From: Micromonospora endophytica
GTDB lineage: Bacteria > Actinomycetota > Actinomycetes > Mycobacteriales > Micromonosporaceae
DNA length: 33,249 nt
Assembly (NCBI RefSeq): GCF_003236305.1
Contig: NZ_POTX01000038.1
Location: forward strand, 1-33,249
Direction of reading: 5' to 3'
A program made the translations under genes and the position numbers. Shown piece by piece: positions 14,913 to 23,310 of the stretch (positions are counted from its first letter, which is position 1; each line of letters begins with the position of its first letter). Below the pieces are notes generated by a model. The model did not search any database. It saw only the letters and a list, made by a program, of their open reading frames with translations, and had not been told where the DNA came from.

Positions 14913-16392
14913 CGGAGCGCTCCAGGTTCCGGTCCGTGCCGTCGATCTCGACGGCCTGATGGTCGGCGGGACGGAAGCGGCGCAGCCGCCACCGGTAGCC
15001 GGTGGCGTACCCCGGCCAGATGGTGCTGTTGCGGCCGGTGGCGTCGAGGTACCAGCTGGCGCAACCGGTCTGCCAGACGGTGCCGCGCATCCGCCGGTCG
15101 ACCCGTTCGGTCCAGCGCCGCTGCGCCTCGACGGTGGGCTCGATCGCGGTCACGCCGGTGGCCCGCAGATGCCGCAGGGCGGCGATGATCAAGCGTAGCT
15201 GCGCCTCGATCATCAGCACCACCGAGGTGTGTCCGAGCCCGGTGTTCGGGCCGAGCAGGAAGAACAGGTTGGGGAAGCCGGCGACAGTGGTGCCCTGATA
15301 CGCCCGCATGCTCGGTGTCCACGCCGCGGCGAGGCTGCGCCCGTCGCGGCCGTGGATGCGGGAGAGCACCGGCGGATCGGTGACGTGGAAGCCGGTGCCG
15401 AGGATGACGGTGTCGGCCGGATGCTGCCCACCGTCGGTGGTGACCAGCCCGTCGGCGGTGACCCGGCTGATGCCGGCGCTCACCACCTCGACGTTGCTCC
15501 GGGTCAGGGACGGCCAGTAGTCATCGGAGATGAGCACCCGCTTGCAGCCCATGGTGTAGCCCGGGGTGAGGGCCGCGCGCAGGCGCGGATCGGGCACCTC
15601 ACGGCGCAGCTTGCGCAGGGACAACCCGGCGGCGACCCGGTTCACCCGGGGATGGAGGAAGCCGACGGCCATCGCCTCGCGCGCCAGGTACACCCCGGCC
15701 CGGGCGGCGCGTTGCGTGGCGGGGAACCGACGGAACAACGCCTGTCGCTGCGGGGTGATCCGCTGCGACCGTCGGGACATGACCCAGGCGGGGGTGCGTT
15801 GGAACAGGGTCAGTCGCGCGACGACCGGCTGGATGTGGGGCACGAACTGCACGGCCGAGGCGCCGGTGCCGACCACCGCGACCCGACGGCCGGTCAGGTC
15901 GTGGTCGTGCCGCCAGCGGGCGGAGTGGAAGACGGTGCCGGTGAACTCGTCGAGACCGGGGATGTCGGGCCGGACCGGTTCGCTCAGCGGGCCGGTGGCA
16001 CAGATCAGCACCCGGGCGTGGTACTCGCCGCCGGAGGTGTCCAGCCGCCAGCGTCCGCGCCGGGAGTCCCAGTCGGCCCGGCGCAGCTCGTGACGCAGCC
16101 GCAGCTTCGGGCGTACGCCGAAGCGGTCCACGCAGCCGCGCAGGTAGTCCCAGATCTCCCGCTGCCCGGAGAAGGTGGCCGACCAGGACGGGTTGGGCGC
16201 GAACGAGAAGGAGTACAGGTGCGACGGCACGTCGCAGGCGCAGCCGGGATAGGTGTTGTCCCGCCAGGTGCCGCCGACGTCGTCGCCCCGGTCGAAGACG
16301 AGGAAGTCGGTGAAACCGGCCCCCTGCAACCGGATGGCCGCGCCCAGGCCGCCGAAACCGGCCCCGATCACCGCGATGTCGATCTCCATCAT
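14902..16392 (-). CDS. flavin-containing Baeyer-Villiger-type monooxygenase
   Basis: This 496-residue protein carries an FAD motif (GAGFGGLGAA, from residue 10), DDVGGTWRDNTYPGCACDVPSHLYSFSF, and the Baeyer-Villiger fingerprint FTGTVFHSARW at 150-160. The residue after the W is Arg rather than the usual Pro or Asp. A second nucleotide motif, VVGTGASAVQ, binds NADPH. The family turns ketones into esters or oxidises sulfur and nitrogen. The ATG at 16392 overlaps the stop of the TetR gene (ATGA); a second ATG at 16389 is an equal candidate. The TetR/BVMO/SDR order resembles the mycobacterial EthR-EthA pairing. The likely role is oxidation of a hydrophobic ketone or a xenobiotic. Confidence 0.88.
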   Translation of the reverse strand: MMEIDIAVIGAGFGGLGAAIRLQGAGFTDFLVFDRGDDVGGTWRDNTYPGCACDVPSHLYSFSFAPNPSWSATFSGQREIWDYLRGCVDRFGVRPKLRLRHELRRADWDSRRGRWRLDTSGGEYHARVLICATGPLSEPVRPDIPGLDEFTGTVFHSARWRHDHDLTGRRVAVVGTGASAVQFVPHIQPVVARLTLFQRTPAWVMSRRSQRITPQRQALFRRFPATQRAARAGVYLAREAMAVGFLHPRVNRVAAGLSLRKLRREVPDPRLRAALTPGYTMGCKRVLISDDYWPSLTRSNVEVVSAGISRVTADGLVTTDGGQHPADTVILGTGFHVTDPPVLSRIHGRDGRSLAAAWTPSMRAYQGTTVAGFPNLFFLLGPNTGLGHTSVVLMIEAQLRLIIAALRHLRATGVTAIEPTVEAQRRWTERVDRRMRGTVWQTGCASWYLDATGRNSTIWPGYATGYRWRLRRFRPADHQAVEIDGTDRNLERSDAV

Positions 16393-17123
16393 TCCTCCGC
16401 GTCCGCGAACTGCCCCGCCTGTCCGGACGCGCGGGTCAGCTCCCGGGGGAGTTCGGCACTGCGCCGGACGCCTTCGATGCCGCTCCACAGCAGGATGGTG
16501 AGGTAGTCGGTGAGCGCAGCCCGGTCGATCGGCTGGCCGTGCACGGTCCACCAGTCGCCCACCGCCTGCACGAAGCCGACCAGGCCGTACGCCCACGGCT
16601 CCGCGGGGCCCGCGTCCAGGCCCAACGTGTGCAACCTGTCACTTATCACCCGGGCCAGCCCGGTCGCCACCTGCTGGCTGGTGCCGGCCAGCAGCTGCTG
16701 GATGCCCGGTACGCCGGACTGGTGGACGAGGAACTGGTAGAGCCGGGGTTGGGACTCGATGACGCCGAGGTATGCGTCGATGGTCGCCTCGACCAGGTCA
16801 CGTTCCTCGCGTACCCGCTCGACGGCGGGCGCCACGGCCTCGACCACCCGGGCCGCCACGTGCTCACCGACGGCGAGCCAGAGCTGCGACTTGTCGGCGA
16901 AGTAGCGGTAGAGCACCGGTTTGCTGACCCCTGCCGTGCTCGCCACCTGCTCCATGTCGACCTGCGGGCCGTACCGCAGCAGGGCCTGCACCGCGGCGGC
17001 GATCAGCGCGCGGCGGCGCTGCTCGCGGTGGTCGGCCCAGCGATCCTTGCGCCCACTGCGGGCGGCCGGCGTCCGGTGGGCCGGGGCGTTGCCGGCGCCG
17101 GTGACCTCAGTGGGCGAATGCAT
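16389..17123 (-). CDS. TetR family transcriptional regulator
   Basis: This 244-residue regulator has a basic N-terminal extension, then a TetR HTH (about 35-82: RALIAAAVQALLRYG, MEQVASTAGVSKPVLYRYFADKSQLW) and a helical ligand-binding domain. It is the first gene of its operon and probably represses the whole unit from the palindromes just upstream. The ATG at 17123 follows a -10-like box by seven bases, with no ribosome binding site, so the message looks leaderless. The inducer is probably a hydrophobic substrate of the monooxygenase, by analogy with other TetR/BVMO pairs. Confidence 0.88.
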   Translation of the reverse strand: MHSPTEVTGAGNAPAHRTPAARSGRKDRWADHREQRRRALIAAAVQALLRYGPQVDMEQVASTAGVSKPVLYRYFADKSQLWLAVGEHVAARVVEAVAPAVERVREERDLVEATIDAYLGVIESQPRLYQFLVHQSGVPGIQQLLAGTSQQVATGLARVISDRLHTLGLDAGPAEPWAYGLVGFVQAVGDWWTVHGQPIDRAALTDYLTILLWSGIEGVRRSAELPRELTRASGQAGQFADAEE

Positions 17124-17130
17124 GCTACTA

Positions 17131-17159
17131 CTCGTAACAGTTACTTGACGTCACGTCAA
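17131..17159 (-). promoter_or_regulatory. TetR promoter with two palindromic operators
   Basis: On the minus strand TTGACG (17159-17154) and TACGAG (17136-17131) are 17 bases apart. TTGACGTCACGTCAA (17145-17159) has perfect 7-bp arms around one base and covers the -35 box. GTAACAGTTAC (17134-17144) has perfect 5-bp arms and covers the -10 box. They are plausible binding sites of the TetR protein encoded next to them. Confidence 0.65.
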
Positions 17160-17304
17160 TTCCGCGACGCCGGCCCCACGCGGTCCGCCACGGCCTGCGG
17201 CACCCGTGCCGCTGCGCTGGCCAGTGTCCCCGCGACATGCTTTGCTCTGCTTCACACCCACGCAATGGTTTTCGGGACGACCAGGACGACAAGGGGGACC
17301 GTGC

Positions 17305-18819
17305 GTGACCGATTTCGTCGGCGCCGTGGACCAGGGCACCACCAGCACCCGATTCATGATCTTCGACCACAGTGGTAATGAGGTCGGCCGGCACCAGCTC
17401 GAACACCAGCAGATCCTGCCCCGCGCCGGCTGGGTGGAGCACAATCCACTGGAGATCTGGGAGCGGACCCAGACGGTCGTGCGTACCGCCCTGAACACGC
17501 ACAACCTGGCCGCGCCGGACCTGGCCGCCCTCGGCATCACCAACCAGCGGGAGACGACAGTGGTGTGGAACCGGCACACCGGCCGGCCGTACTACAACGC
17601 CATCGTCTGGCAGGACACCCGTACCGACCGGATCGCGACTGCCCTGGAGCGCGACGGCCGGGGCGAGGTGATCCGGCGCAAGGCCGGCCTGCCGCCGGCG
17701 ACCTACTTCTCCGCCGGCAAGATCCAGTGGATCCTGGAGAACGTCGACGGGGTCCGGGCGGCGGCCGAGCGCGGCGAGGCGGTCTTCGGCACCACCGACA
17801 CCTGGCTGCTCTGGCACCTCACCGGCGGCACCGACGGCGGCGCGCACGTCACCGACCCGACGAACGCCAGCCGCACCATGCTGATGAACCTGGAGACACT
17901 GGACTGGGACGACGAACTGCTGTCGTTCTTCGACATCCCCCGCGCCATGCTGCCGCGCATCGTCGCCTCCTCCGACCCGCACGCCTACGGCAGCACCCTG
18001 CCGCACGGCCCCTTCGGCGGGCCGGTCCGGATCACCGGCGACCTGGGTGACCAGCAGGCCGCCACCGTCGGCCAGGTCTGCTTCGCGCCGGGCGAGGCGA
18101 AGAACACCTACGGTACGGGCAACTTCATGCTGCTCAACACCGGCACCGACATCGTCCGCTCGGAGGCCGGACTGCTCACCACCGTCTGCTACCACTTCGC
18201 CGGTTCGGCACCGGTCTACGCGCTGGAAGGCTCCATCGCGGTCACCGGTTCGGCGGTGCAGTGGCTCCGCGACCAGCTGAAAATCATCAGCAACGCCGCG
18301 CAGAGCGAGAACCTGGCCCGCCAGGTCGACGACAACGGCGGGGTGTACTTCGTACCCGCCTTCTCCGGCCTGTTCGCCCCGTACTGGCGCTCCGATGCCC
18401 GAGGGGCCATCGTCGGGCTGTCCCGCTACAACACCGACGCCCACATCGCCCGGGCCACCCTCGAGGCGATCTGCTACCAGAGCCGGGACGTGGCCGAGGC
18501 GATGGCCCAGGACTCCGGCGTAGCCCTGGAGTGTCTCAAGGTCGACGGTGGAGTCACTGTCAACGAACTGTGCATGCAGTTGCAGGCGGACATCCTCGGC
18601 GTGCCGGTCAGCCGGCCGGTGGTCGCCGAGACCACCGCCCTCGGCGCGGCGTACGCCGCAGGGCTGGCCGTCGGATTCTGGCGCGACACCGACGAACTGC
18701 GGGAAAACTGGAACGAGAGCCGGCGCTGGCAACCCTCCTGGTCGCCGCAGCAACGCGCGACCGGCTACGCCGCCTGGCGCAAAGCCGTCCACCGCACCCT
18801 CAACTGGATCGAGGTGTAA
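17305..18819 (+). CDS. glpK: glycerol kinase
   Basis: GlpK phosphorylates glycerol to glycerol 3-phosphate using ATP. The 504-residue protein has the FGGY-family start [19 protein letters not shown], then [26 protein letters not shown] and C-terminal [17 protein letters not shown]. The GTG at 17305 is chosen because homology begins there and AAGGGGGACC lies upstream. No glpF or glpD is adjacent. The last codons and stop (GAG GTG TAA) fall within a 63-bp dispersed repeat, so the very end of the protein is contributed by that element. Confidence 0.95.
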   Translation: MTDFVGAVDQGTTSTRFMIFDHSGNEVGRHQLEHQQILPRAGWVEHNPLEIWERTQTVVRTALNTHNLAAPDLAALGITNQRETTVVWNRHTGRPYYNAIVWQDTRTDRIATALERDGRGEVIRRKAGLPPATYFSAGKIQWILENVDGVRAAAERGEAVFGTTDTWLLWHLTGGTDGGAHVTDPTNASRTMLMNLETLDWDDELLSFFDIPRAMLPRIVASSDPHAYGSTLPHGPFGGPVRITGDLGDQQAATVGQVCFAPGEAKNTYGTGNFMLLNTGTDIVRSEAGLLTTVCYHFAGSAPVYALEGSIAVTGSAVQWLRDQLKIISNAAQSENLARQVDDNGGVYFVPAFSGLFAPYWRSDARGAIVGLSRYNTDAHIARATLEAICYQSRDVAEAMAQDSGVALECLKVDGGVTVNELCMQLQADILGVPVSRPVVAETTALGAAYAAGLAVGFWRDTDELRENWNESRRWQPSWSPQQRATGYAAWRKAVHRTLNWIEV

Positions 18820-18873
18820 GGAAGGGCCCCCTGTTAACGCCTGGTGTAGAGGACGGGCCCCCTATTAACATCC
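18811..18873. repeat. 63-bp dispersed repeat, copy A
   Basis: This copy matches 22350-22412 at about 54 of 63 positions with no gaps. It contains two similar blocks, each a GGGNCCCC core followed by TTAAC, joined by a GCCTSGTGTA linker. It lies between the convergent glpK and TetR genes and includes the stop codon of glpK. Sequences of this look are, from memory, common in Micromonospora genomes. Confidence 0.8.
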
Positions 18874-18877
18874 CGTC

Positions 18878-19702
18878 TCAAAACTGGCTCGAAACTTTCT
18901 CATTACCCGACGATTCGAGATAGCGGTAGACGGTGGCGCGGGAGACGCCGAACTGGGCGGCTATCTCGTCGGCCGAATGGGTGCCGGCGGCGTGCATCCG
19001 GCGGGCGGCCAGCATCTGGTCTGCCGTGAGCGACGGCGGCCGCCCCGGCCGTCGCCGCCCGGTGGTCCCCGTCGACCCGGTCCCGGCCCGGCCGCTCGGA
19101 ATCGCCGGGACGTCCTCCGGCGAGGCGTCGCCGTCGTTCAGCTCGGGGGCTCCGGTCGCGCCGACGCTCAGCAGGCGGCGGACGCCGTCGAGCATGTCGG
19201 CGCGCAGCACCGCTGCGGGTACGTCCAGGAGGAACACCACGGGGTCGCTGCACATCGCGATCGCCTGCACCGCCCGGACCCGGTCGCGTCGGCTCCCGTC
19301 CGGACCGGCGACGAGCTCGTTGGCGCGCATCGCGATCTGCACCAGTCGGTGGTACGTGCTGCCCCGCTCGACCAGGGCGAGATCGTGGAAGAGCATGCCG
19401 AGCGGGCCACGATGTTCGAGCATGGTGTCGACCCAACCCTCCAGCAGGGTCCACCTCGCCCGCTCCGGGGTCAGCGCCCCGGCGGTCTCCAGCAGCGTCT
19501 CCAGGTCGCGGACCATGGGTTCGGCCAGAGCTGTCAGCAGGTCTCCCTTGCTGGGAAAGTGGTAGAGGATCGCGGCCTTGGTCAACCGGAGTCGCTCGGC
19601 GATCTGGCGCAGTGAGGTGCGCTGGTAGCCCTGTTCGGAGAACAGGTCGAGTGCGGTGCGCAGGATCCGGCTACGCGTGTCGTCGGTCTCCGCCACGGTC
19701 AT
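18878..19702 (-). CDS. TetR regulator with an additional C-terminal resolvase-type HTH
   Basis: This 274-residue protein has a TetR HTH at about 8-55 (RILRTALDLFSEQGYQRTSLRQIAERL, LTKAAILYHFPSKGDLL) and a TetR ligand domain to about 185. A Gly/Thr/Pro-rich linker (186-217) follows. The second DNA-binding motif (219-262, GRRRPGRPPSLTADQM ... DEIAAQFGVSRATVYRYL) looks like the HTH found at the end of Hin/resolvase recombinases. TetR proteins normally end before such a domain. The ATG at 19702 follows TACGCT (19714-19709) by six bases, so the message is probably leaderless. It is divergent from an ABC exporter and probably controls it through the inverted repeats at 19721-19769. Confidence 0.88.
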   Translation of the reverse strand: MTVAETDDTRSRILRTALDLFSEQGYQRTSLRQIAERLRLTKAAILYHFPSKGDLLTALAEPMVRDLETLLETAGALTPERARWTLLEGWVDTMLEHRGPLGMLFHDLALVERGSTYHRLVQIAMRANELVAGPDGSRRDRVRAVQAIAMCSDPVVFLLDVPAAVLRADMLDGVRRLLSVGATGAPELNDGDASPEDVPAIPSGRAGTGSTGTTGRRRPGRPPSLTADQMLAARRMHAAGTHSADEIAAQFGVSRATVYRYLESSGNEKVSSQF

Positions 19703-19720
19703 GGCGACAGCGTAGTCGTT

Positions 19721-19776
19721 ACTGACCGATGGAAAGCAGATGTGCATTGACTCCTTACCATCGGTCAGTGCAGTGT
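19721..19776. promoter_or_regulatory. paired 12-bp inverted repeats across divergent promoters
   Basis: ACTGACCGATGG (19721-19732) is repeated in inverse orientation as CCATCGGTCAGT (19758-19769), a perfect 12-bp match. The right arm lies between TTGACT (19747-19752) and CAGTGT (19771-19776) of the plus-strand promoter. The left arm lies just upstream of the minus-strand -10 box TACGCT (19714-19709). Each arm thus sits in one of the two promoters, as expected for a repressor of both units. Confidence 0.7.
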
Positions 19777-19808
19777 GGAAGTCGACACCGGTGTGACGGG
19801 AGCGCCCC

Positions 19809-20729
19809 ATGTCAGTGATCTCCATCGAGAACCTCGTCAAGACCTTCGGCCGGGTACGCGCGCTCGACGGACTCGACCTGCGGGTGGAACCGGGGGAGGT
19901 GCACGGCTTCCTCGGGCCCAACGGTTCCGGCAAGTCGACCACCATCCGGATCCTGCTCGGCCTGCTGCGCCGCGACTCGGGACAGGTGCGGCTGCTCGGT
20001 GGCGACCCGTGGCGGGACGCGGTGGCACTGCACCGGCGGCTGGCGTACGTCCCGGGCGATGTCAGCCTCTGGCCCAACCTCTCCGGCGGCGAGGCGATCG
20101 ACCTGTTCGGCGCGCTGCGCGGTGGGCTGGACCACCGCCGCCGCGACGAACTGCTGGACCGCTTCGCCCTCGATCCGACGAAGAAATGTCGCACCTATTC
20201 CAAGGGCAACCGGCAGAAGGTGGCCATCGTCGCCGCTTTCGCCTCCGCCGTCGAGCTGTACGTCCTCGACGAGCCGACCTCCGGGTTGGACCCGCTGATG
20301 GAGGCGGTCTTCCAGGAGGAGGTCCGCCAACTCACCGGGGCCGGCGCGAGCGTGCTGCTCTCCAGCCATGTGCTGGCCGAGGTCGAGGCGCTCTGCGACC
20401 GGGTCAGCATCATCCGCGAGGGTCGCGTGGTGGAGGCCGGCACCCTCACCGAGCTGCGACACCTCGCCCGCACCACGGTGACGGTCGAAACCGGCCGCCC
20501 GCTGACCGGCGTGACGGACCTGCCGGGGGTGCACGAGGTCCGCCCGGTCGACGGCCGGGTCCGGTTGGAGGTCGAGCCGGCACACCTCGACACCCTGCTC
20601 GCGTACCTGGTCCGGTTCGAGGTGCGGGCGCTGACCAGCGCACCGCCCACCCTGGAGGAACTGTTCCTGCGCCACTACGGCGACCACGCCGACAGCGACC
20701 GGACCGCCTCCGTCGGAGGCGCCCGATGA
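19809..20729 (+). CDS. ABC exporter ATP-binding subunit
   Basis: This 306-residue ATPase has Walker A GPNGSGKST (36-44), a signature-like YSKGNRQK in place of LSGGQ, and Walker B YVLDEPTSGLDP. An SSHVLAEVEALCDRV switch histidine follows. The YSKGN signature is seen in ATPases of ABC-2-type exporters. The C-terminal ~90 residues form an accessory domain. The ATG at 19809 follows GGGAGCGCCCC. It overlaps the permease gene (ATGA at 20726-20729). Its partner and the TetR regulator suggest efflux of a drug-like or secondary metabolite. Confidence 0.9.
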   Translation: MSVISIENLVKTFGRVRALDGLDLRVEPGEVHGFLGPNGSGKSTTIRILLGLLRRDSGQVRLLGGDPWRDAVALHRRLAYVPGDVSLWPNLSGGEAIDLFGALRGGLDHRRRDELLDRFALDPTKKCRTYSKGNRQKVAIVAAFASAVELYVLDEPTSGLDPLMEAVFQEEVRQLTGAGASVLLSSHVLAEVEALCDRVSIIREGRVVEAGTLTELRHLARTTVTVETGRPLTGVTDLPGVHEVRPVDGRVRLEVEPAHLDTLLAYLVRFEVRALTSAPPTLEELFLRHYGDHADSDRTASVGGAR

Positions 20730-22351
20730 GTTCCTTCACCGGTACGTCCCGGCTGGTCCGGCTCGCGCTGCGCCGGGACCGGGCCCGGCTGGCGATCTGG
20801 GTGCTCGGCACGCCGCTGATCGGGTACGCCCTGGCGCAGAGCGTGGCCGGCCTCTACCCCGACGAGCAGACCCGCCTCGGGTACGCCGAAACCGCCGTCA
20901 CCAGCGTGGTGGCCCGCGCGTTCAACGGTCCGATCGCCGGCACCGAACTCGGTGCGGTGGTGGTCACCGAGACGTACCTCACCCTTGCGCTGCTCGTCGG
21001 GCTGCTCAGCACCTTCGCCGTCATCCGGCACACCCGCCAGAACGAGGAGACCGGGCGGGCCGAACTGCTCGGTGCCGCCGCCGTCGGCCGGTACGCGCTG
21101 CTCACCGCCGCCCTGGTGGTCGTACTCGGTGCCAACGTGCTGGCTGCCGCGCTGCTCGCGCTGGCGTTCGTCGGCGCCGGACTGCCGGTGGCGGGCTCGG
21201 CGGCGGCCGCCGCGGCGATCTGCGGCGTAGGTGTCGCTCTCACCGGGATCGCCGCCGTCACCGCCCAACTCACCGTCACCTCCCGAGGCGGCAACGCGCT
21301 CGCCGCCGTCGCGGTGGGGGTGGCGTTTTTGCTGCGGGCCGCCGGTGACGTGCTCGGCCAACGGGAGTCGGGCGGCGTCCGGCTGGACAGCGCCTGGCCC
21401 ACCTGGCTCTCCCCGCTGGGCTGGGGCACCCAGGTGCGTGCCTTCGGTGCGGAACGCTGGTGGGTCCTCGCGCTGCCGGTCGCCCTGCTCGTCGCCGGGG
21501 TCGCCGTCGCCTTCGTACTGACAGAACGCCGGGACTTCGGCGCCGGCCTGCTCGCCGCGCGCCGCGGACCGGCCCGCGCCGCCCGCGGGCTGCTCAGTCC
21601 GGTCGGGCTGACCTGGCGGCTGCACCGTGGCGCGTTGGCCGGCTGGGCGGTCGCGGTGGCGGTGCTCGGTGTCTGCATGGGACTGGCCGGGAACGAGGTC
21701 GACGCCATGATCGCCGACAATCCGCAGACGGCCGAGGTGATCGCCCAACTCGGCGGTGGCGCGGAACTTGTCGACGCGTACCTGGCCGCGATGCTCGGGA
21801 TCTTCGCGTTGACCCTCGGCGCGTACGTGGTGCAGGCCCTGCTGCGCACCCGCAACGACGAGACCGACGGCGTGCTGGAGGCGCTGCTCGCCACGGCTGT
21901 CGGCCGCACCCGATGGCTCGGTACGCAGCTGCTCGGTGCCGTGCTCGGCGCGCTGGCGCTGCTGCTGCTGGCCGGGGTCAGCACCGGCCTCGGCTACGGG
22001 CTGGCGGCCGGCGACCCGATCGGGTGGACCGTCGAGTTGGGCGCTGCGGCGTTGCTGCGGCTACCGGCACTGCTGGTGGTCGCCGGGGTGGTGGCGGCCC
22101 TGTTCGGCGTGCTGCCGCGGGTGTCGGTTGCGCTGAGCTGGTCGGTGCTGATCGTCTTCCTGCTGCTCGGCCAGTTGGGCGCGGTGCTCGACCTACCGCA
22201 GGCCGCACTCAACCTGTCGCCCTTCACCCACATCCCCTCGGCGCCCGCCGCCGACCTGACGGTGCTGCCCCTGGTGCTCCTCACCGCTGTCGCCGCCACC
22301 CTGTTCGCCGCCGCCCTCGTCACCTTCCGCCACCGCGACATCCCCGGCTGA
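20726..22351 (+). CDS. ABC-2-type exporter permease (polyketide antibiotic exporter family)
   Basis: This 541-residue polytopic membrane protein has about twelve helices in two similar halves. Each half contains an R-T/H-x-R-N-x-E-T motif (VIRHTRQNEETGRAELL and LLRTRNDETDGVLEALL), as in the family annotated as exporters of polyketide antibiotics. The ATG at 20726 overlaps the ATPase stop. The exported molecule is unknown. No biosynthetic genes are in the window, so it may be a resistance pump. Confidence 0.85.
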   Translation: MSSFTGTSRLVRLALRRDRARLAIWVLGTPLIGYALAQSVAGLYPDEQTRLGYAETAVTSVVARAFNGPIAGTELGAVVVTETYLTLALLVGLLSTFAVIRHTRQNEETGRAELLGAAAVGRYALLTAALVVVLGANVLAAALLALAFVGAGLPVAGSAAAAAAICGVGVALTGIAAVTAQLTVTSRGGNALAAVAVGVAFLLRAAGDVLGQRESGGVRLDSAWPTWLSPLGWGTQVRAFGAERWWVLALPVALLVAGVAVAFVLTERRDFGAGLLAARRGPARAARGLLSPVGLTWRLHRGALAGWAVAVAVLGVCMGLAGNEVDAMIADNPQTAEVIAQLGGGAELVDAYLAAMLGIFALTLGAYVVQALLRTRNDETDGVLEALLATAVGRTRWLGTQLLGAVLGALALLLLAGVSTGLGYGLAAGDPIGWTVELGAAALLRLPALLVVAGVVAALFGVLPRVSVALSWSVLIVFLLLGQLGAVLDLPQAALNLSPFTHIPSAPAADLTVLPLVLLTAVAATLFAAALVTFRHRDIPG

Positions 22352-22412
22352 GGTGTAAGGAGGGGTCCCCTGCTAACGCCTCGTGTATAGCAGGGGACCC
22401 CTTTTAACATCC
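22350..22412. repeat. 63-bp dispersed repeat, copy B
   Basis: This second copy of the element at 18811-18873 has the same length and begins at the last two bases of the exporter permease stop codon. Both copies start GAGGTGTAAGGA and end TTAACATCC. Copy B runs directly into a 12-bp tandem repeat. Confidence 0.8.
22361..22405 (+). terminator. terminator hairpin formed by repeat copy B
   Basis: GGGGTCCCCTGCTA (22362-22375) and TAGCAGGGGACCCC (22388-22401) form a perfect 14-bp stem with a 12-base loop, extended by an A-T pair and followed by TTTT. It follows the stop of the exporter permease by ten bases. Copy A has weaker pairing. Confidence 0.75.
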
Positions 22413-22518
22413 GACGCGGTGCCCGACGCGGTGCCCGACGCGGTGCCCGACGCGGTGCCCGACGCGGTGTCCGACGTGGTGTCTGACGTGGTGTCCGACG
22501 CGGTGCCCGACACGGTGC
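22411..22518. repeat. 12-bp tandem repeat, nine units
   Basis: The unit CCGACGCGGTGC occurs nine times in a row. The first four are identical and the later ones diverge (GTGGTGT, CACGGTGC). It lies in the non-coding gap between the exporter and the ABC importer ATPase. Both strands read open as short Ala/Val/Pro/Asp or Thr/Ala/Ser/Gly repeats, but nothing supports translation. From 22519 to 22578 I see no further feature. Confidence 0.85.
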
Positions 22519-22578
22519 TCGGCGTGACGCATGGTGCGGCGTGGCGCTCGGTGCGGTATCGAGGGTGTCGCGCCAGGG

Positions 22579-23310
22579 TTACAGCACCTGGGAGAGGAAG
22601 CGGCGGAGGCGGGGATGCTGGGCCGACTCGAAGATCGCGGCCGGTTCGCCGGCCTCCAGCACGACTCCGGCGTCCATGAAGGCCACGGTGTCGGCCACCT
22701 CGCGGGCGAAGCCCATCTCGTGCGTCACCACCACCATGGTCATGCCCTGGCTGGAGAGGTCCGCCATCAGTGCCAGCACCCCCTTGACCAGTTCCGGGTC
22801 CAGCGCCGAGGTGGCCTCGTCGAAGAGCATCACCTGCGGCTGCATGGCCAGCGCGCGGGCGATGGCGACGCGCTGTTGCTGGCCGCCGGAGAGGTGTGCC
22901 GGGCGGGCGTCGGCCTTCGCGGCCAGCCCGACCCGGTCCAGGTGCTCGCGGGCGAGCGCCGCCGCCTCGTCCTCGCCGAGTTTGCGGATCCGCCGCAGGG
23001 CGAGGGTGATGTTGCGCAGCACGCTCATGTGCGGGAAGAGGTTGAACTGCTGGAACACCATGCCGATCCGCTGGCGTAGGGCGTCCGGGTCGTCGCCGAG
23101 CACGCTGCGTCCGTCCAGCAGCACGTCGCCCCGGTCCGGTTCGAGCAGCCGGTTGACCGTACGCAGCAGGGTCGACTTGCCCGACCCGGACGGACCGATC
23201 ACGCAGGCGGTGGCGCCCTGGGCCACGTCCAGGTCGACGCCGCGCAGCACCCGGTGGTGTCCGAAGGCGAGGTGGACGTCGCGCAGGCTGAGACTTACCG
23301 ATTCGCTCAT
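22579..23310 (-). CDS. polar amino acid ABC importer ATP-binding subunit
   Basis: This 243-residue ATPase has Walker [10 protein letters not shown] (39-47), a Q-loop in [12 protein letters not shown], signature LSGGQQQR and Walker [27 protein letters not shown] follows. It is of the GlnQ/TcyC type of polar amino acid importers. Its ATG at 23310 overlaps the permease stop (ATGA). It is the third gene of an operon led by a SAM-IV-type riboswitch and a cysteine-bearing leader peptide, which points to cystine or a methionine-related substrate. The protein sequence alone cannot tell. Confidence 0.92.
   Translation of the reverse strand: MSESVSLSLRDVHLAFGHHRVLRGVDLDVAQGATACVIGPSGSGKSTLLRTVNRLLEPDRGDVLLDGRSVLGDDPDALRQRIGMVFQQFNLFPHMSVLRNITLALRRIRKLGEDEAAALAREHLDRVGLAAKADARPAHLSGGQQQRVAIARALAMQPQVMLFDEATSALDPELVKGVLALMADLSSQGMTMVVVTHEMGFAREVADTVAFMDAGVVLEAGEPAAIFESAQHPRLRRFLSQVL

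Noticed and set aside
19019..19052. Remnant of a DNA invertase or resolvase, from the GRPPSLTADQM motif
   Set aside because: Only the HTH is present, in frame at the end of an intact TetR protein, and no catalytic recombinase domain is found.
19703..20194. A longer N-terminus for the TetR protein
   Set aside because: It would run through the operator region and antisense to the ABC ATPase; the TetR domain starts right after the ATG at 19702.
22411..22518. CRISPR array
   Set aside because: The 12-bp units are contiguous, without unique spacers, and no cas genes are present.
22383..22679. A plus-strand frame with (VPDA)n repeats, and its minus-strand counterpart with SGTA repeats
   Set aside because: These are translations of the 12-bp tandem repeat with no ribosome binding site and no conserved flank.
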